DNA of 64,000 nucleotides, taken from positions 10,806,001 to 10,870,000 of the forward strand of contig CM075655.1 in assembly GCA_037953625.1 (NCBI GenBank), in the 5' to 3' direction. The notes under the pieces were generated by a model, which saw nothing but the letters and a program-made list of their open reading frames with translations, was not told where the DNA came from and did not search any database. The position numbers were made by a program, and so were the translations under genes. The stretch comes from Crotalaria pallida (Eukaryota > Streptophyta > Magnoliopsida > Fabales > Fabaceae). This document shows positions 45,401 through 56,538 of this stretch, in pieces (position 1 is the first letter of the stretch; every line of letters begins with the position of its first letter).

Positions 45401-45879
45401 ACACCGACGCTAGCTTCCAGACTGATAAGGACAATTTCAGATGACAATCTGGTTTTGTATTTTGTTTGAATGGTGGGGCTATATGCTGGAAGAGTTCAAA
45501 GCAAGAGACTGTAGCCGATTCTACAACAGAAGCTGAGTATATAGCTGCATCAGAAGCAGCAAAGGAAGCGGTTTGGATTAAGAAGTTCATAACTGAACTT
45601 GATGTTGTTCCTAGTATTGAGTTTCCGGTGGACCTCTATTGTGACAACAATGGGGCCATTGCGCAAGCTAAGGAACCGAGATCTCACCAGAAATCCAAAC
45701 ATATACTTCGGCGTTTTCACATCATTCGAGAGATAATTGACAGAGGAGATGTGAAGATATGCAGAGTTTCAACAGATGATAATATTGCTGATCCACTGAC
45801 TAAACCTCTTTCCATAAAAAAGCATGAGGGACATGTTAGGGCTTATGGTATTAGATACATGAGCGATTGGCTCTAGTGC

Positions 45880-45890
45880 AAGTGGGAGAT
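45880..45890 (+). other. Polypurine tract of the copia element
   Basis: AAGTGGGAGAT immediately before the 3' LTR start TGTTGGAGAG. Confidence 0.85.
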
Positions 45891-47355
45891 TGTTGGAGAG
45901 TGCCCTAGTGGCAATCGTATTTTCTCTTTTACTTGTATTTATTTCATGTTTATGGATTATTACTATTAATAATAATGAGGCATTTCATTTATTATATTTA
46001 TGCTTTAATTGTTTAATTAAAATAGATGTAATAAAGTCCTTAGGATTATAAGTTCAATGTCATAAGAATATCAAGTACATGACTTGATAGTGAGATCTTA
46101 TTGATTGATAATTATCCTTAAAGATTCCCTAGTCGAGTATTATAGTTAATAAGGGCAACTATAATACATCGAGACTAGTATGTGGCAGACTGATGACTGT
46201 ATCTCACCGATCATGGATAAGGGATATCAAGTCTTCACGTAAGTACACATTGGGACAATTGTGTACTGGAATGACCCGCCATGAGAATGCTACATGGGTT
46301 ATTAAGTGAGTGTCATAAGCGATTCTCATAGTGACAATGGTGTACATGGTCCTTCGACCTGAAGTCGCTACGGTTCCCAACATGAGGAATTATGTGCTTT
46401 CACGCAATCAAACGTCATCTTTAACCAGGTGATCATAACGGTTGTAGTCGGGTATATGACAAATCATGTAGAGGGATGTGGGTGACGTAGATGGGATTTG
46501 TCCTTCCTTGTCAATAGGAATTGTATCTCTGGGCCCCTTGATTGAGTGAGACGGTGAAATGTATGGCCATACTCAAGACAGTCAATATGAGATATTGACG
46601 AGACTTGTTTAGACGCGTCTACTCAGGGATCAAGAAACAATAGGTTACACTATACATGGGTGACACGTTCCATGCCATGAGTGTAACTAAGATATTTGGA
46701 CAAATGGATTAAATTTACACATGATCATTGGTCACACTAAGGTTATGTCAGATCACAGACATTCCTGTCACTTGGGTAGCAATGACGTGTTGCTAGATAC
46801 CGCTCATTGCTTGTAAACTTAAAATGAGATTTTAACTTTACTGCCAACGTTATAAGAACCTATAGGGTCACACACTAAGAACAGATAGATTGGAGATATC
46901 ACATTTGATAAAAAAAATACAATAGTTGTATTTTTACGTCCGTGCGATGCACAATATGACCGTGCGACGCATTCTGGCCCAGCCCGCTAGTCTAATACTA
47001 TTATATTAGCCTTAGGGTTTTGGTACGTGTGAGACACAGAACGGCAACCCTAGCCATCCATATCAGAGAGTGAGTGATACACTGAATCTCTCTCTTCTCC
47101 GCTAGCACTGAGAAGAGAGACGTGACTCCAATTGGGAATCTGTTCGTGTGGATACCGATAGAGGCGCGACTACCTTGCTGCGCTCGTGATTGACGTGAAT
47201 TGTTCGTGGACGATCTGACCAGCGTCGTTTTCCTCTTCGCATCAAGAGGTAAACGTTTTTCTATCTCTAATCATGCTCTCTCGCACGGATCCTGTTCTAG
47301 AAATAGGGTATTTCGTTTTTATTTTCCGCTGCGTATTCTATCCCTATTTCCAGCA
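45891..47355 (+). repeat. 3' LTR of the copia element, 1.47 kb
   Basis: TGTTGGAGAG...TTTCCAGCA, followed by GGATT (47356-47360), which matches the GGATT left of 33427. Nearly identical to 33427-34903. Confidence 0.85.
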
Positions 47356-48031
47356 GGATTTCCAAATCGCACATCGTTAATATTTAATTAAAAAATCTAT
47401 TTAATTTTACTTTAAAAAATGTTTTTTTTCTTTTAATGTTTATAATTTATTTATATAAAAATATTTATTTTTTACTTTTATATATTTTTTGTGCGGAGAG
47501 GAAGTCCGAGAGATCTCTCCACTGTATTTGGGAAAGAAAAATTGACTTATCAAAACGCAACAAATTTTAAAACAACTGAAAAAAAATCTACATCTTTAAT
47601 TAAGATTATTTTAAAGAAAATTATTTTTATATATTTATTTTTGATGCAGAGAGGAAGTTCAAGAGATCCCACCACTAAATTAAATTTGGGTGAGAAAAAT
47701 TGACTTACCAAAACACAACCAATCTTAGATAACAATAAAAAAAATAACTACATTTTAAATTATTATTATTTAACTTATTATATTGAAAAATCCGGAAAAT
47801 AAAAAGAAAATAAAAACGAAATAAAGTACCTGAACCTTATGATGGGAGATACTGCAACAAAGGGAGTAATGTGTGAACACTGAACAAGAAGGAGTACCGT
47901 GACAATGCAAATGGACAAGGGACAATGGTCGTGCAGTGCACGGGGCTGGAATGCTAGGGGTGTTGCAGCACAACTGTGAGGAAGATTACATGGAAAAATG
48001 TGTAAAAGAAATTTTTTAATAGGTACAATTG
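47356..48031. repeat. Second copy of the 676-bp LTR flank
   Basis: Matches 34904-35579 end to end. Cut at 48032 by the next LTR. Confidence 0.85.
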
Positions 48032-48347
48032 TGTAACGCCCCAAAAACTAGTTCAATAAAAATACGAGTTAACAAAAAAACTTTTTTTTTCTATGAAGAG
48101 TGTGAAAACCAAAAGTACTTTTTCATAGAGTAATATTTCTTTTACAAAATATTCTGAGTGTAAAGCATGTATAATACAGAACCCCAAAAACCCCTTTTAC
48201 ACCCAGAGCATTGGTCTTCACAACTCGATCCATCTGCAAAAGGATTTGGATAACGAGACGTCATCCTGGCTGTTCCTTCTAAACAACTTTCACTCTTAAA
48301 GGAGTGGCTTCAGTCCTGTCCTTTGAAAGAACCTACCACCACAAACA
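48032..48347 (+). mobile_element. Start of an LTR (TGTAACGCCCC), 316 bp visible
   Basis: TGTAACGCCCCAAAAACTAG begins exactly where the duplicated flank stops. It is interrupted at 48348 by another element and its remainder is not seen. Confidence 0.55.
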
Positions 48348-48792
48348 TGTAACATCCCCAAATTTGCTAAGTGTTTAGGTGCCTTAGTGAATAGAATTGC
48401 CCCAAGTGTCGTAGCATTCTTAGCATTCTTAGGTTTCGATTTCAGTTGAAAACGTTAATTGGTATTAGGATAAGTGTGTGTTTAAGTGTTTAGAGTGTAG
48501 TAGTTAGCTTAGAGTTGGTTTATATGAAATAAAAGTAAGTTTGAATTGGTTTAGAGTGAAGAGAAAGGAATGTGTTAGGTTAAGATTGTGGTTTAGAAAT
48601 GTTATTTAAGGATTAAGAACATGGAACTTTAGGAAATTAAGAATAAAAGATCCATAGCTCTACACCCAAATTCCACCGTTGGATGTTAAGATAATTGTCT
48701 TAGGAAGCTTGCCCCAAAATTTGAGCAAGATCCGACGGTTAACGAAAACGTTACGGCACTTTGAAGTTCAAAGGAATAGTGGGCTGAACAGG

Positions 48793-48955
48793 TTAATCGA
48801 TTAAGACTTGAGTTAATCGATTAAGGCCGAAGGGTGCACATGAATTAATCGATTAATCTTGAGGTTAATCGATTAAGGCCGAAAGATACTCACGAATTAA
48901 TCGATTAACAGCATCTGTTAATCGATTAACAGGCGTTTAAACAGCCTTATAAATG
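48793..48955 (+). promoter_or_regulatory. Six perfect TTAATCGATTAA palindromes followed by a TATA box
   Basis: The 12-bp palindrome occurs at 48793, 48813, 48845, 48865, 48897 and 48918, twice followed by GGCCGAA. TATAAAT lies at 48949-48955, 20 bp after the last copy. Position in U3 just before the TATA suggests an enhancer. ATCGATTA-type cores are bound by plant homeodomain proteins, so homeodomain binding is an inference. Confidence 0.7.
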
Positions 48956-50196
48956 CGTTTTTGAGCCATTTTTCACATAATTTTCTCTCTCCTCTCCACG
49001 AATTCTCTCTTCTCCTCCCCTAGGGCTTTTGATTTCTTCAAGTTCCCACCATAGAAAATCAAATTAAACACCCCAAATCACTTCCCTATCACTCCCTCAT
49101 ACATTCCCCTCTCTCAATTTTCAATTCCCTCTCTTTCTCACAAAACCCCCAAATTGAACCCTAAACCCTAAAGTGTGCAATTGGTCATTGGAGGTTCAAA
49201 TCCATCCTAGGAGCTTGAGGAGCCATAGGGATCAAGAGAGGAAGAGCATAGGAGCGTGGATTAAAGTCGGTGTCGGTGCTCCCTCAATCTCTCACTTTCT
49301 CCTCTTCCCTTCAAGAGGTAAGGGGTGTACTTTGGTCTAGTATTAGAGGAAGGGTTTATTTATAGTAATAGAGTTATAATTGGGTATATTATTGATTGGT
49401 TAGGTTGATGGGTAGGAGGGTAGAGTATATTAGGAACCCTAAGTTTTAGTGATGTGTTATTAATGTAAGTTTATATTAATTGATTTTATAAATTGTTAAG
49501 TAGGAAGTGAAGAACCCTAGGAAGGTGATTTAAATTACAGTCCCTGAGACATACCTGAGTATGTCGACTGATTATTGATTGATATTGTTTGTATTAATAT
49601 TATTAAAGTGTATATAAGTAAATTGAAAATGACATTCATATAGTTATGCATTAAATAGGGCCAAGTATTTCTCAATTGAGTTTAAACCAATTAAATGACA
49701 TTTTCTAAAGAACAAAGAGAGTCTTAAATTCAATTGAGAAACACTTAGGATATTGGATCATGCATGGTGAAAAGGTGGACGTTAGGAGTCGGGGAAAAAC
49801 ATACGTCGCTTTGCGATTGATGAGGACAAGAGTAAATGTTAGGAATTACTATGGGGGACTTTGATCTTCCAAAGGACATGGGTTCGCCACCCATGTTGGG
49901 GATTGGTCCGACCCAAAACATAGTAATTCTATTTACTTTGGCTCCTTTTGGCCAGTGATAGTGATTTCTGCTAGAGCCAATCTGGGCGAATCAATCCAGA
50001 TTGTACGTTGTTAACACTACCCTAGAGGAGTGTGACGTATTGTGCAAGCGGGTGAGCGAGGGACCTTCCTAAGTGGAGGTGAAGTACCCAAACAGGGGTT
50101 GAGAAATGCTCCCTCCTGGTCGGTTTTTCCCCAGAGTGGAGGGGGGTTGTGAGGTGGTTGTGTTGTTATTGTTATTGAAAAGGGAAAGTGTTATAG

Positions 50197-50247
50197 GTAC
50201 ATTGTGTGAGGAACCCTCCTTCGGGGAGAATGTGAAGCACAATGTAC
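50197..50247 (+). repeat. Stem-loop module in the long LTR, copy A
   Basis: GTACATTGTG (50197-50206) pairs with CACAATGTAC (50238-50247), enclosing GAACCCTCCTTCGGGGAG. A second copy is at 58995-59045, the other side of the nested element. Confidence 0.8.
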
Positions 50248-50285
50248 CCAATTGTTAAAAGTGTTAAAAGTAAAGTGTTAAAAGT

Positions 50286-52677
50286 TTTAACACCCCGATT
50301 TTCTTAATATAAAAATATACAGAAATAAAAGTTTTGAAAATAATTGAGGAACTTTAAAAGTAGTTTTCCTTAACAATACATAAACCAGAGTTCGACACAA
50401 CGGATACTTTAAAAAAAATTACATTTTACAATTTAAGTTAGTACAAAATGTGGGCACCCAATTACAATATAGAACATATGTACAAAGTCAGTTTCCTTTC
50501 TTCTGACTTGTTCCGCTGCGCACTCTGATCTCCAAGCCTCTTGAACTTGTACCTAAATTGTTATCCACTAAGGGTGAGATCTTTCACAGCACAGTGAATT
50601 AGAGGATAGTAAACAATTCATAATGAAGACGTGAGAGTAATAACCAAATTAAAGATAGCGGCAACAATAAACAATCACATTCTCCAATTGGAGCCCATTT
50701 ATGTTATCCATATTCCTTCTTAGTTTTCCACTATTTACTTTGTTTCTCATTTCACTTTTAATCCAAATTCCAATTCCATAAGAAAATTCCAATAACAGCA
50801 CACTCTCATCATTAAGCCATTATAACACTTACTTCAAGAATATAAACATTTAGCAATTAGGTTGACTAACAATTATCACAATCAATGACAATCGACCAAT
50901 TAGCGGATAACCAACAACCAGTCAACATACACAGGCATGTCTCAGAGTGCAATAAAATAAGTCAACTCCCTAGGGTTCTTCACTTCCTACCTTACAATTT
51001 ACAAAGAAATAATTTAATATAAACATTTATAAAAATATCAAAGTTATTTAAAAATACAAGAACGACTCTAATCAAACACTAATTGCTACCTACACTCTAA
51101 TTCAATTATTAACCCCAAATCCTATTATAAATTCTAACTATCCCTAGCTCAAAGTGTGGAAAGAATCTCCCCTTACCGGTTGAAGAGTAGAGGAGAAGGA
51201 GAGAGAGAGCTCCACCAAACTCTAGGGACACATTCCTAAGCTCCTAGTTCCTTGCTCCAATATCAATTTCTAGCTCCCTTGATGATTGCCCAAAGAAAAG
51301 AGAAGGATTGAGGGGGTTAGGGTTTCAAATTGGGAATTGGGGATTTGAGAAATTGAGAATGAAATTGGGGTTTTTTATTGATAGAAATTCATGGGGAGTT
51401 GATGGGAAATGATTATGGGGTGGTGGATTGAAGTTATTTGGTGCTAATTTGGTGATTGAGAAGGATTGGGGAAGAGAGGAGAAGAAGAACTCGAATGGGG
51501 AAAAGAAACAATGGCTGCCACACACTAAAAATCGTGTTTTTAAGTCTGATCAGAGTAGGTTAATCGATTAACCACTTAAGGGGCTAATCGATTAACTCAT
51601 GTGTTAATCGAGTAATGCCGAAAGTACCCAAAGATCTACTCGATTAAGCTATGCCTTAATCGATTAATGCCGAAGGGTGCTCAAAATTTAATCGATTAAC
51701 AGACCCATTTATCAATTAATGCACTACTTTTTCCTTTCTTTCAAGCCTTCTAAGAGTTCTAAGCCGATCCTAATGCACCCTAACTTATCCGATCATAATA
51801 CCACTATCTAAACACCTTCTAAACACCTCCTAACACACACAAAACATCACAATCATAAATCACAACAATAAACACACAATTCACATACACGAAAAGACGA
51901 ACGAATCGACACTCCGAAATCTAGACTTAGCCTATTCTTAAACACTCGATCTAACTCGATCGATCTAAGCTATGTTCTATAACCACTCAACGCTAAAACT
52001 AACCACTCTCGAGGCATAATCAATAGGATCGAATCGATCCCGATTGCCTCACACATTCACTAAGTTCCGGAACTCCATCGAAACATGTATTCGAGGGAAT
52101 TCTCCGCACATAGACCTTAAGGTCTACCTTTTAACTCGAGGCTCTATCCTAAGATCCTTATCCACTCACTCTATCGAGATCGAACCCTAAAAGCACTTCT
52201 ATGGCTACGGAACTCTCTGACACCCGATCCTACACAACCCTAATTGCACGATCAAAGCCACGCCGATCTAAACCTAAACCAATTGCCCTTCAACTTATAA
52301 CTAACGGCTCTAGAACACTTCCCTATCCAACCTAACGATGCGATCACACCATGAATACACGCATACACACAAGGACACGAACACAAACACTAACACCTAA
52401 GAATACACACGAGCACACACATATACATACACATAAACACATATCCTAGCTTGACCTAAATGCATATACCTATACATACATACATATAGATGTACTCATA
52501 CAAATACACACACATACATATACACGAGGATATAGTTACTAATAATAGTATCTACTCAAAGATATATTTATACAAATATATACCTATACTTAGGAAAATA
52601 GTTGTAATTCATTTTTCTTATGTAAATAAAATATTCATAATTATACTTATTTGGCTAATAAAAATGAGGATGTTACA
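50286..52677 (-). repeat. 3' LTR of the minus-strand element
   Basis: Nearly identical to 56539-58969. It lacks a block of about 30 bp (near 51572) and a 10-bp CTCGATCTAA repeat present in the other LTR. TTAATCGATTAA-like sites lie at 51559-51720. Confidence 0.9.
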
Positions 52678-52691
52678 ATTCTTCCCCACTT
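52678..52691 (-). other. Polypurine tract of the minus-strand element
   Basis: The minus strand reads AAGTGGGGAAGAAT directly before the LTR start TGTAACATCC. Confidence 0.85.
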
Positions 52692-55446
52692 AAAAGAATT
52701 TCGTCCCCGAAATTCACCCGTTGAAAAACATTTGAAAAGAAATGGGAGGGAGGTTCCAGTAAAATCGTTTTTCTCAAAACCCTTTTTAAGATCAACGAAA
52801 TACGTAAAGTTTCTAAACCATTTAGTTTTATATAGTAAGAATCATAATAGTAAAAATCACGATAGTAAAAATAACGATTTCTCAGAATTTCCAAAATCTT
52901 AAATTCTAGCCCTATGGGTGCTCCCCCACTTAGGCTTGCGTTGTCTTGGTAAACTCAGGTTCGGTGTAGAATGGTTCGACTCAACTGGTTCTGACTTTGG
53001 TTTTACTTAGTAGGTGCTAAACTTTCCTCATTCTCAGGTACCCTTAAAGTTGTTTGGTTTTTAGCGAGACGAGGTAACCCTCTCATGGTTCACTTTCTCA
53101 CTAATGCTTCCTTTTTCCCGAACTTGCATAAAAATCAATCAGAGGTTCCCTGATGATTTTCATGCCATGGTTAGGTTCTAACTTCAAGGTACTTTCTAAT
53201 CTTGGTGATCTACAACTATGAAGGTTATGGTTTGCAACTCCATATTCTTTTGATTGGGTTCTTTTGTTTGGGTATGCGACGACACTCCCACTCACCGATT
53301 CACTCCGGCAATATAGATTTGAAGACCGGCTAACTATTTGGTCTCTCTTAAGTCTTGAAAAATTAGAGAGTACTAGGATGTGTTGCTTATGGGTTAGTCG
53401 GTTATTGGACTTAGGATTTTTGGTTTGGTTCACTATCTCCCTTAAGAAATTCATTGGTCCATGCTAACCTAACATATTCTCAGGATAGAGAACACAACTC
53501 TAATTCTTATGTAGCATGGTTCTAGCACACGCTATTTCACTCGGTTTTCAAACAAAAGGTTTGATGGTTCTTCTGTGGTCCTTATGGGGAAATTCAAGTT
53601 GCAGAGCTTCCGAGAAATACTTTATAAAGATAAAGCAAAGGAAACAAAACTTTACACATAGGTGCATGAATATATTTATATGCAAACACAAGTACGCCAT
53701 GAAGATATATACATATACATACATACCAATATATCAGGAAAATGTTCACACACCCACACCATTATTCATATTTTCAAAACTCAGTTTGAAAACTCTTCTT
53801 AAAACGGTTCAAGGAAATGTATATATTAATCATCTTAGTTCTTAAAATAGGGTTTCCACTTATATTGGAAAGCCTTTTAGAAGAAAAGGGAGATTAAAAT
53901 TTAAGACATAAATAGTTTTTGAAAATAGTTTAAAATTGTCTCACAAAAGCGTCAATCAATTCATTCAATCATACATAACAACAACCATGCCTCACCACCA
54001 TTCAACTGACACAATAAACCTACATACATAAACCTATACCTATATCAATCTCCCAATTGAACTCAAATCCTTGGTTCTGTTTAGTTAAAACTTCTTTGTC
54101 ATTCATAAATTTAAATATTACCATTCTGGGTTTAAGTTCAATTGATAGAACTCCACACTTGACTTTCGTTTAATGTTGAAGTGATCGAAGTCAATTTGAT
54201 AGTGGAAATCAGTCACAAGTTCAATATAAAGTTGTTATAGTTTTCTTGGATTTTATTCTATCCGATGTCAACTAAGTCATTCGGCTAGATTAGAATCGCG
54301 AAATAACTTATTTGATTTTCATGGTTCCACTCAAATCTTCGTTCGCTTACTTTAACACTAAATTAGTCCACATCCGAACACATTTCGAGGACCCCTTGAT
54401 TGAATTCGAACCGTTTTCCAACTTAGGCAAAAAGTTTCCCTTATTCTTTCAAATTTCCAATTGGACTAGTTCGGCGGTTCGAATCCGATCGATTAGTTCT
54501 CGATTTCTATCTCATTCTTGGTGTCATAACTATTTGAATCTAGATTGGTAATGGAATCGACCGTTAGCTTAATTTAAATCTTATTTTTCATTCCCTTTGA
54601 TTCTAATCTAATCGGTGTGAACTTAGTCACTCGGTTGGATTAGGATCAAAGCTATGATTCGTTCAATTCGAACGGTTCCATTCCTAATCACAATCCAATT
54701 ACTTTGACACTTCACATTCCACAAACATACACCCAAAACATACACAATACACATAGTCAAGCCAAGAAAGAACAACAACACCAAACGATTAAGCATTAAG
54801 GTTTTATATATGGAAAATTGTACACTAATTCATGGTAGTGCACGAATTCCTAGATTTCGACGACTTCACCTCCCGGTAAATGTAATGTCGGATTGGCCAA
54901 TTCCCACACTACATTAAATTGGTGGTAGTAGCCCTCGCAATCCAATGAATTCCCGTACTACGATTTCAATTGCTTTGGCATTATTCGGATTTTCCCTTGT
55001 ATAAAACTTTAGCCTTTCCTTAGCCTAACACTTAAAACACTTCTACTCTCCACTATTTATCTAATGTCACTTAGGTTTTTGGTTTGCAATGGGAAGCACT
55101 TACGACTTTCAAAATTTTCCAAGTTTTCCCCGTTTACAATTAATTAGTGTTTCCCTTTGCAAACTTAACCCGATCCTTTTTCTCTTAACATAGAACACTC
55201 TATACATACATATATATATATATATACTCACTCCTGTGATAACTATTTGTACACAATCCCCTCACTACAAGGCATCAACTAATATCTATCAAGCACAAAA
55301 CAATATTCTATGTACGATGCAAATGCAATGCGATGCGGATGCCATGCGATGCTAATGTAATGCAGAACAATTCATTTTCCTTTACTTTCCACTTTAAAAC
55401 ACTTTCACTTTTCATGCAATGCAATGCAACCTCACTTCTCCCTCTT
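52692..55446. other. Interior of the minus-strand element, non-coding
   Basis: No gag, protease, RT or integrase motif in any frame. The sequence 54090-54720 shows repeated phrases about GATTAGAATCG / TCGGTTGGATTAGGATC, so part of it may be an old internal duplication. Confidence 0.6.
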
Positions 55447-55728
55447 GTACATTGTGCTTCACATTCTCCCCGAAGGAGGGTTCCTCACACAATGTACCAA
55501 TTTTAACAATTTTTAAATTTATAATTTTATTGACATTGTACTTCTCGTTCTCCCCAAAGGAGCGTTCCTCATACAATGCCCACTTTTACTTTAAAAACTT
55601 TATTGGCATCGCGCTTCACATTCTCCCCGCAGGAGGGTTCCTCACGCGATGTCTACTTTTAACAATCTTGACTTTATGTGCATTGCACTTCACATTCTCC
55701 CCGCAGGAGGGTTCCTCATGCAATTCAC
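55447..55728. repeat. Array of four tandem stem-loop modules with compensatory changes
   Basis: Modules start at about 55447, 55533, 55606 and 55678, spaced 72-86 bp. Each has an outer stem, an arm TTCACATTCTCC, a small loop and GGAGGGTTCCTCA. Outer stems: GTACATTGTG/CACAATGTAC; CATTGTA/TACAATG; CATCGCG/CGCGATG; ATTGCA/TGCAAT. The inner CTCC...GGAG stem is constant while its loop varies (CCGAA, CCAAA, CCGCA). The 111-codon ORF 55419-55754 crosses the array and is incidental. Confidence 0.85.
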
Positions 55729-55729
55729 C

Positions 55730-56520
55730 ACTTTTAACAATTTTACCTTTTTAACCTTTTTATAACAATTCCCACTTTTCCTCACCCCACTTGCCCCTCC
55801 ACTCTGGGGAAAACCGGCCAGGAGTAAGCATTTCTCAACCCCTAGTTGGGTGCTTCACCTCCACTTAGGAAGGTCCCTCGATCACCCGCTTGCACAACAC
55901 TTCACCTCCACTGCGGAAGGTCCCTCATGCAATTTGGTTTGATTTGTCAGAATTGGCTTTAGCAGAAATCACTCTCACTGGCCACGAAAAGCCAAAGCAA
56001 CTGACAGAATCATCGTGGTTGCATAAAACCAGTCCCCAACACGGGTAGCGAACCCGTGTCCTTTGTAGGATCAAGGTTTTCCACGACAATTCCCAGCGAT
56101 TGTTTCAATAACACAATCTAGTTACTTTTGCCTTCATCAATCGTAAACGACGTAAGTTTTCCCCGTACCTAAGGTCCACCTTTCTCCATGAATACACGTG
56201 TTTCTAGTTCGTTTTAGGGGTAGTAATTATTCTTTCTTTATTTATATAGATTCATTGGGAGGGCTTTTCTAGCCTAAAATGCGTGGCCATATGATGCAAC
56301 ATTCACATTTAAAGATGCACACACTTATTCACAAACATTTAGCAACCAATATGCACATATGTTCCTAATTATGCCTAACAATTTCATCAAACATATGCGA
56401 CAAACACTTAACATTAACACTTTTCACAAAACTCTATAAGTCTCACCTTTATTCAAGAAACTTGAGATTAGAGTGCTTGCAACGGAATCGGGATTACTTT
56501 CCCTCAGGTCGAAAGGAAGA
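55730..56520 (-). repeat. Leader of the minus-strand element, homologous in inverted orientation to the host LTR
   Basis: Stretches such as AGTCCCCAACACGGGTAGCG, ACTTAGGAAGGTCCCTCGAT and ACTCTGGGGAAAACCGGCCA are reverse complements of host-LTR sequence at 49830-50150. The leader of one element family and the LTR of the other share this block. Confidence 0.75.
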
Positions 56521-56523
56521 ACT

Positions 56524-56535
56524 GCTCTGATACCA
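56524..56535 (-). other. tRNA-Met primer binding site of the minus-strand element
   Basis: The plus strand GCTCTGATACCA is the reverse of TGGTATCAGAGC. It starts two or three bases inside the LTR end at 56539, the normal spacing. Confidence 0.9.
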
Positions 56536-56538
56536 TAT

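Larger units (their letters stand above)
38104..45876 (+). pseudogene. Ty1/copia gag-pol, split by a solo LTR and carrying three stop codons
   Basis: The gag N-terminus is 38104-38657 (LTGINFLDWYQTLRIVLRNE). The reading frame resumes at 42483 after a 3.8-kb insert. Then follow a zinc knuckle CFHCNKEGHWKRNC, protease WVLDTGCGSH, integrase H-H-C-C (CESCLLGK) and core, RT (VYMTQPEGF, YVDDILLIGND) and RNase H (STTEAEYIAASEA), ending at TAG 45874-45876. The domain order protease-integrase-RT-RNase H defines copia. Stops: TGA 42910-42912, TAG 45148-45150, TGA 45442-45444. In the integrase the second catalytic Asp of the usual SDRGGEY is Asn (SNRGGEY), so even the open part is catalytically dead. 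Confidence 0.92.

Noticed and set aside
33427..47355. Reading 33427-34903 as the ordinary 5' LTR of the copia element
   Set aside because: It is followed by the same genomic flank as the 3' LTR and by no primer site, so it does not behave as a 5' LTR.
55419..55754. 111-codon ORF with repeated CTLCFTFSPKEG-like phrases
   Set aside because: It follows the tandem stem-loop modules. The base changes between modules preserve pairing rather than amino acids, so I read it as non-coding.
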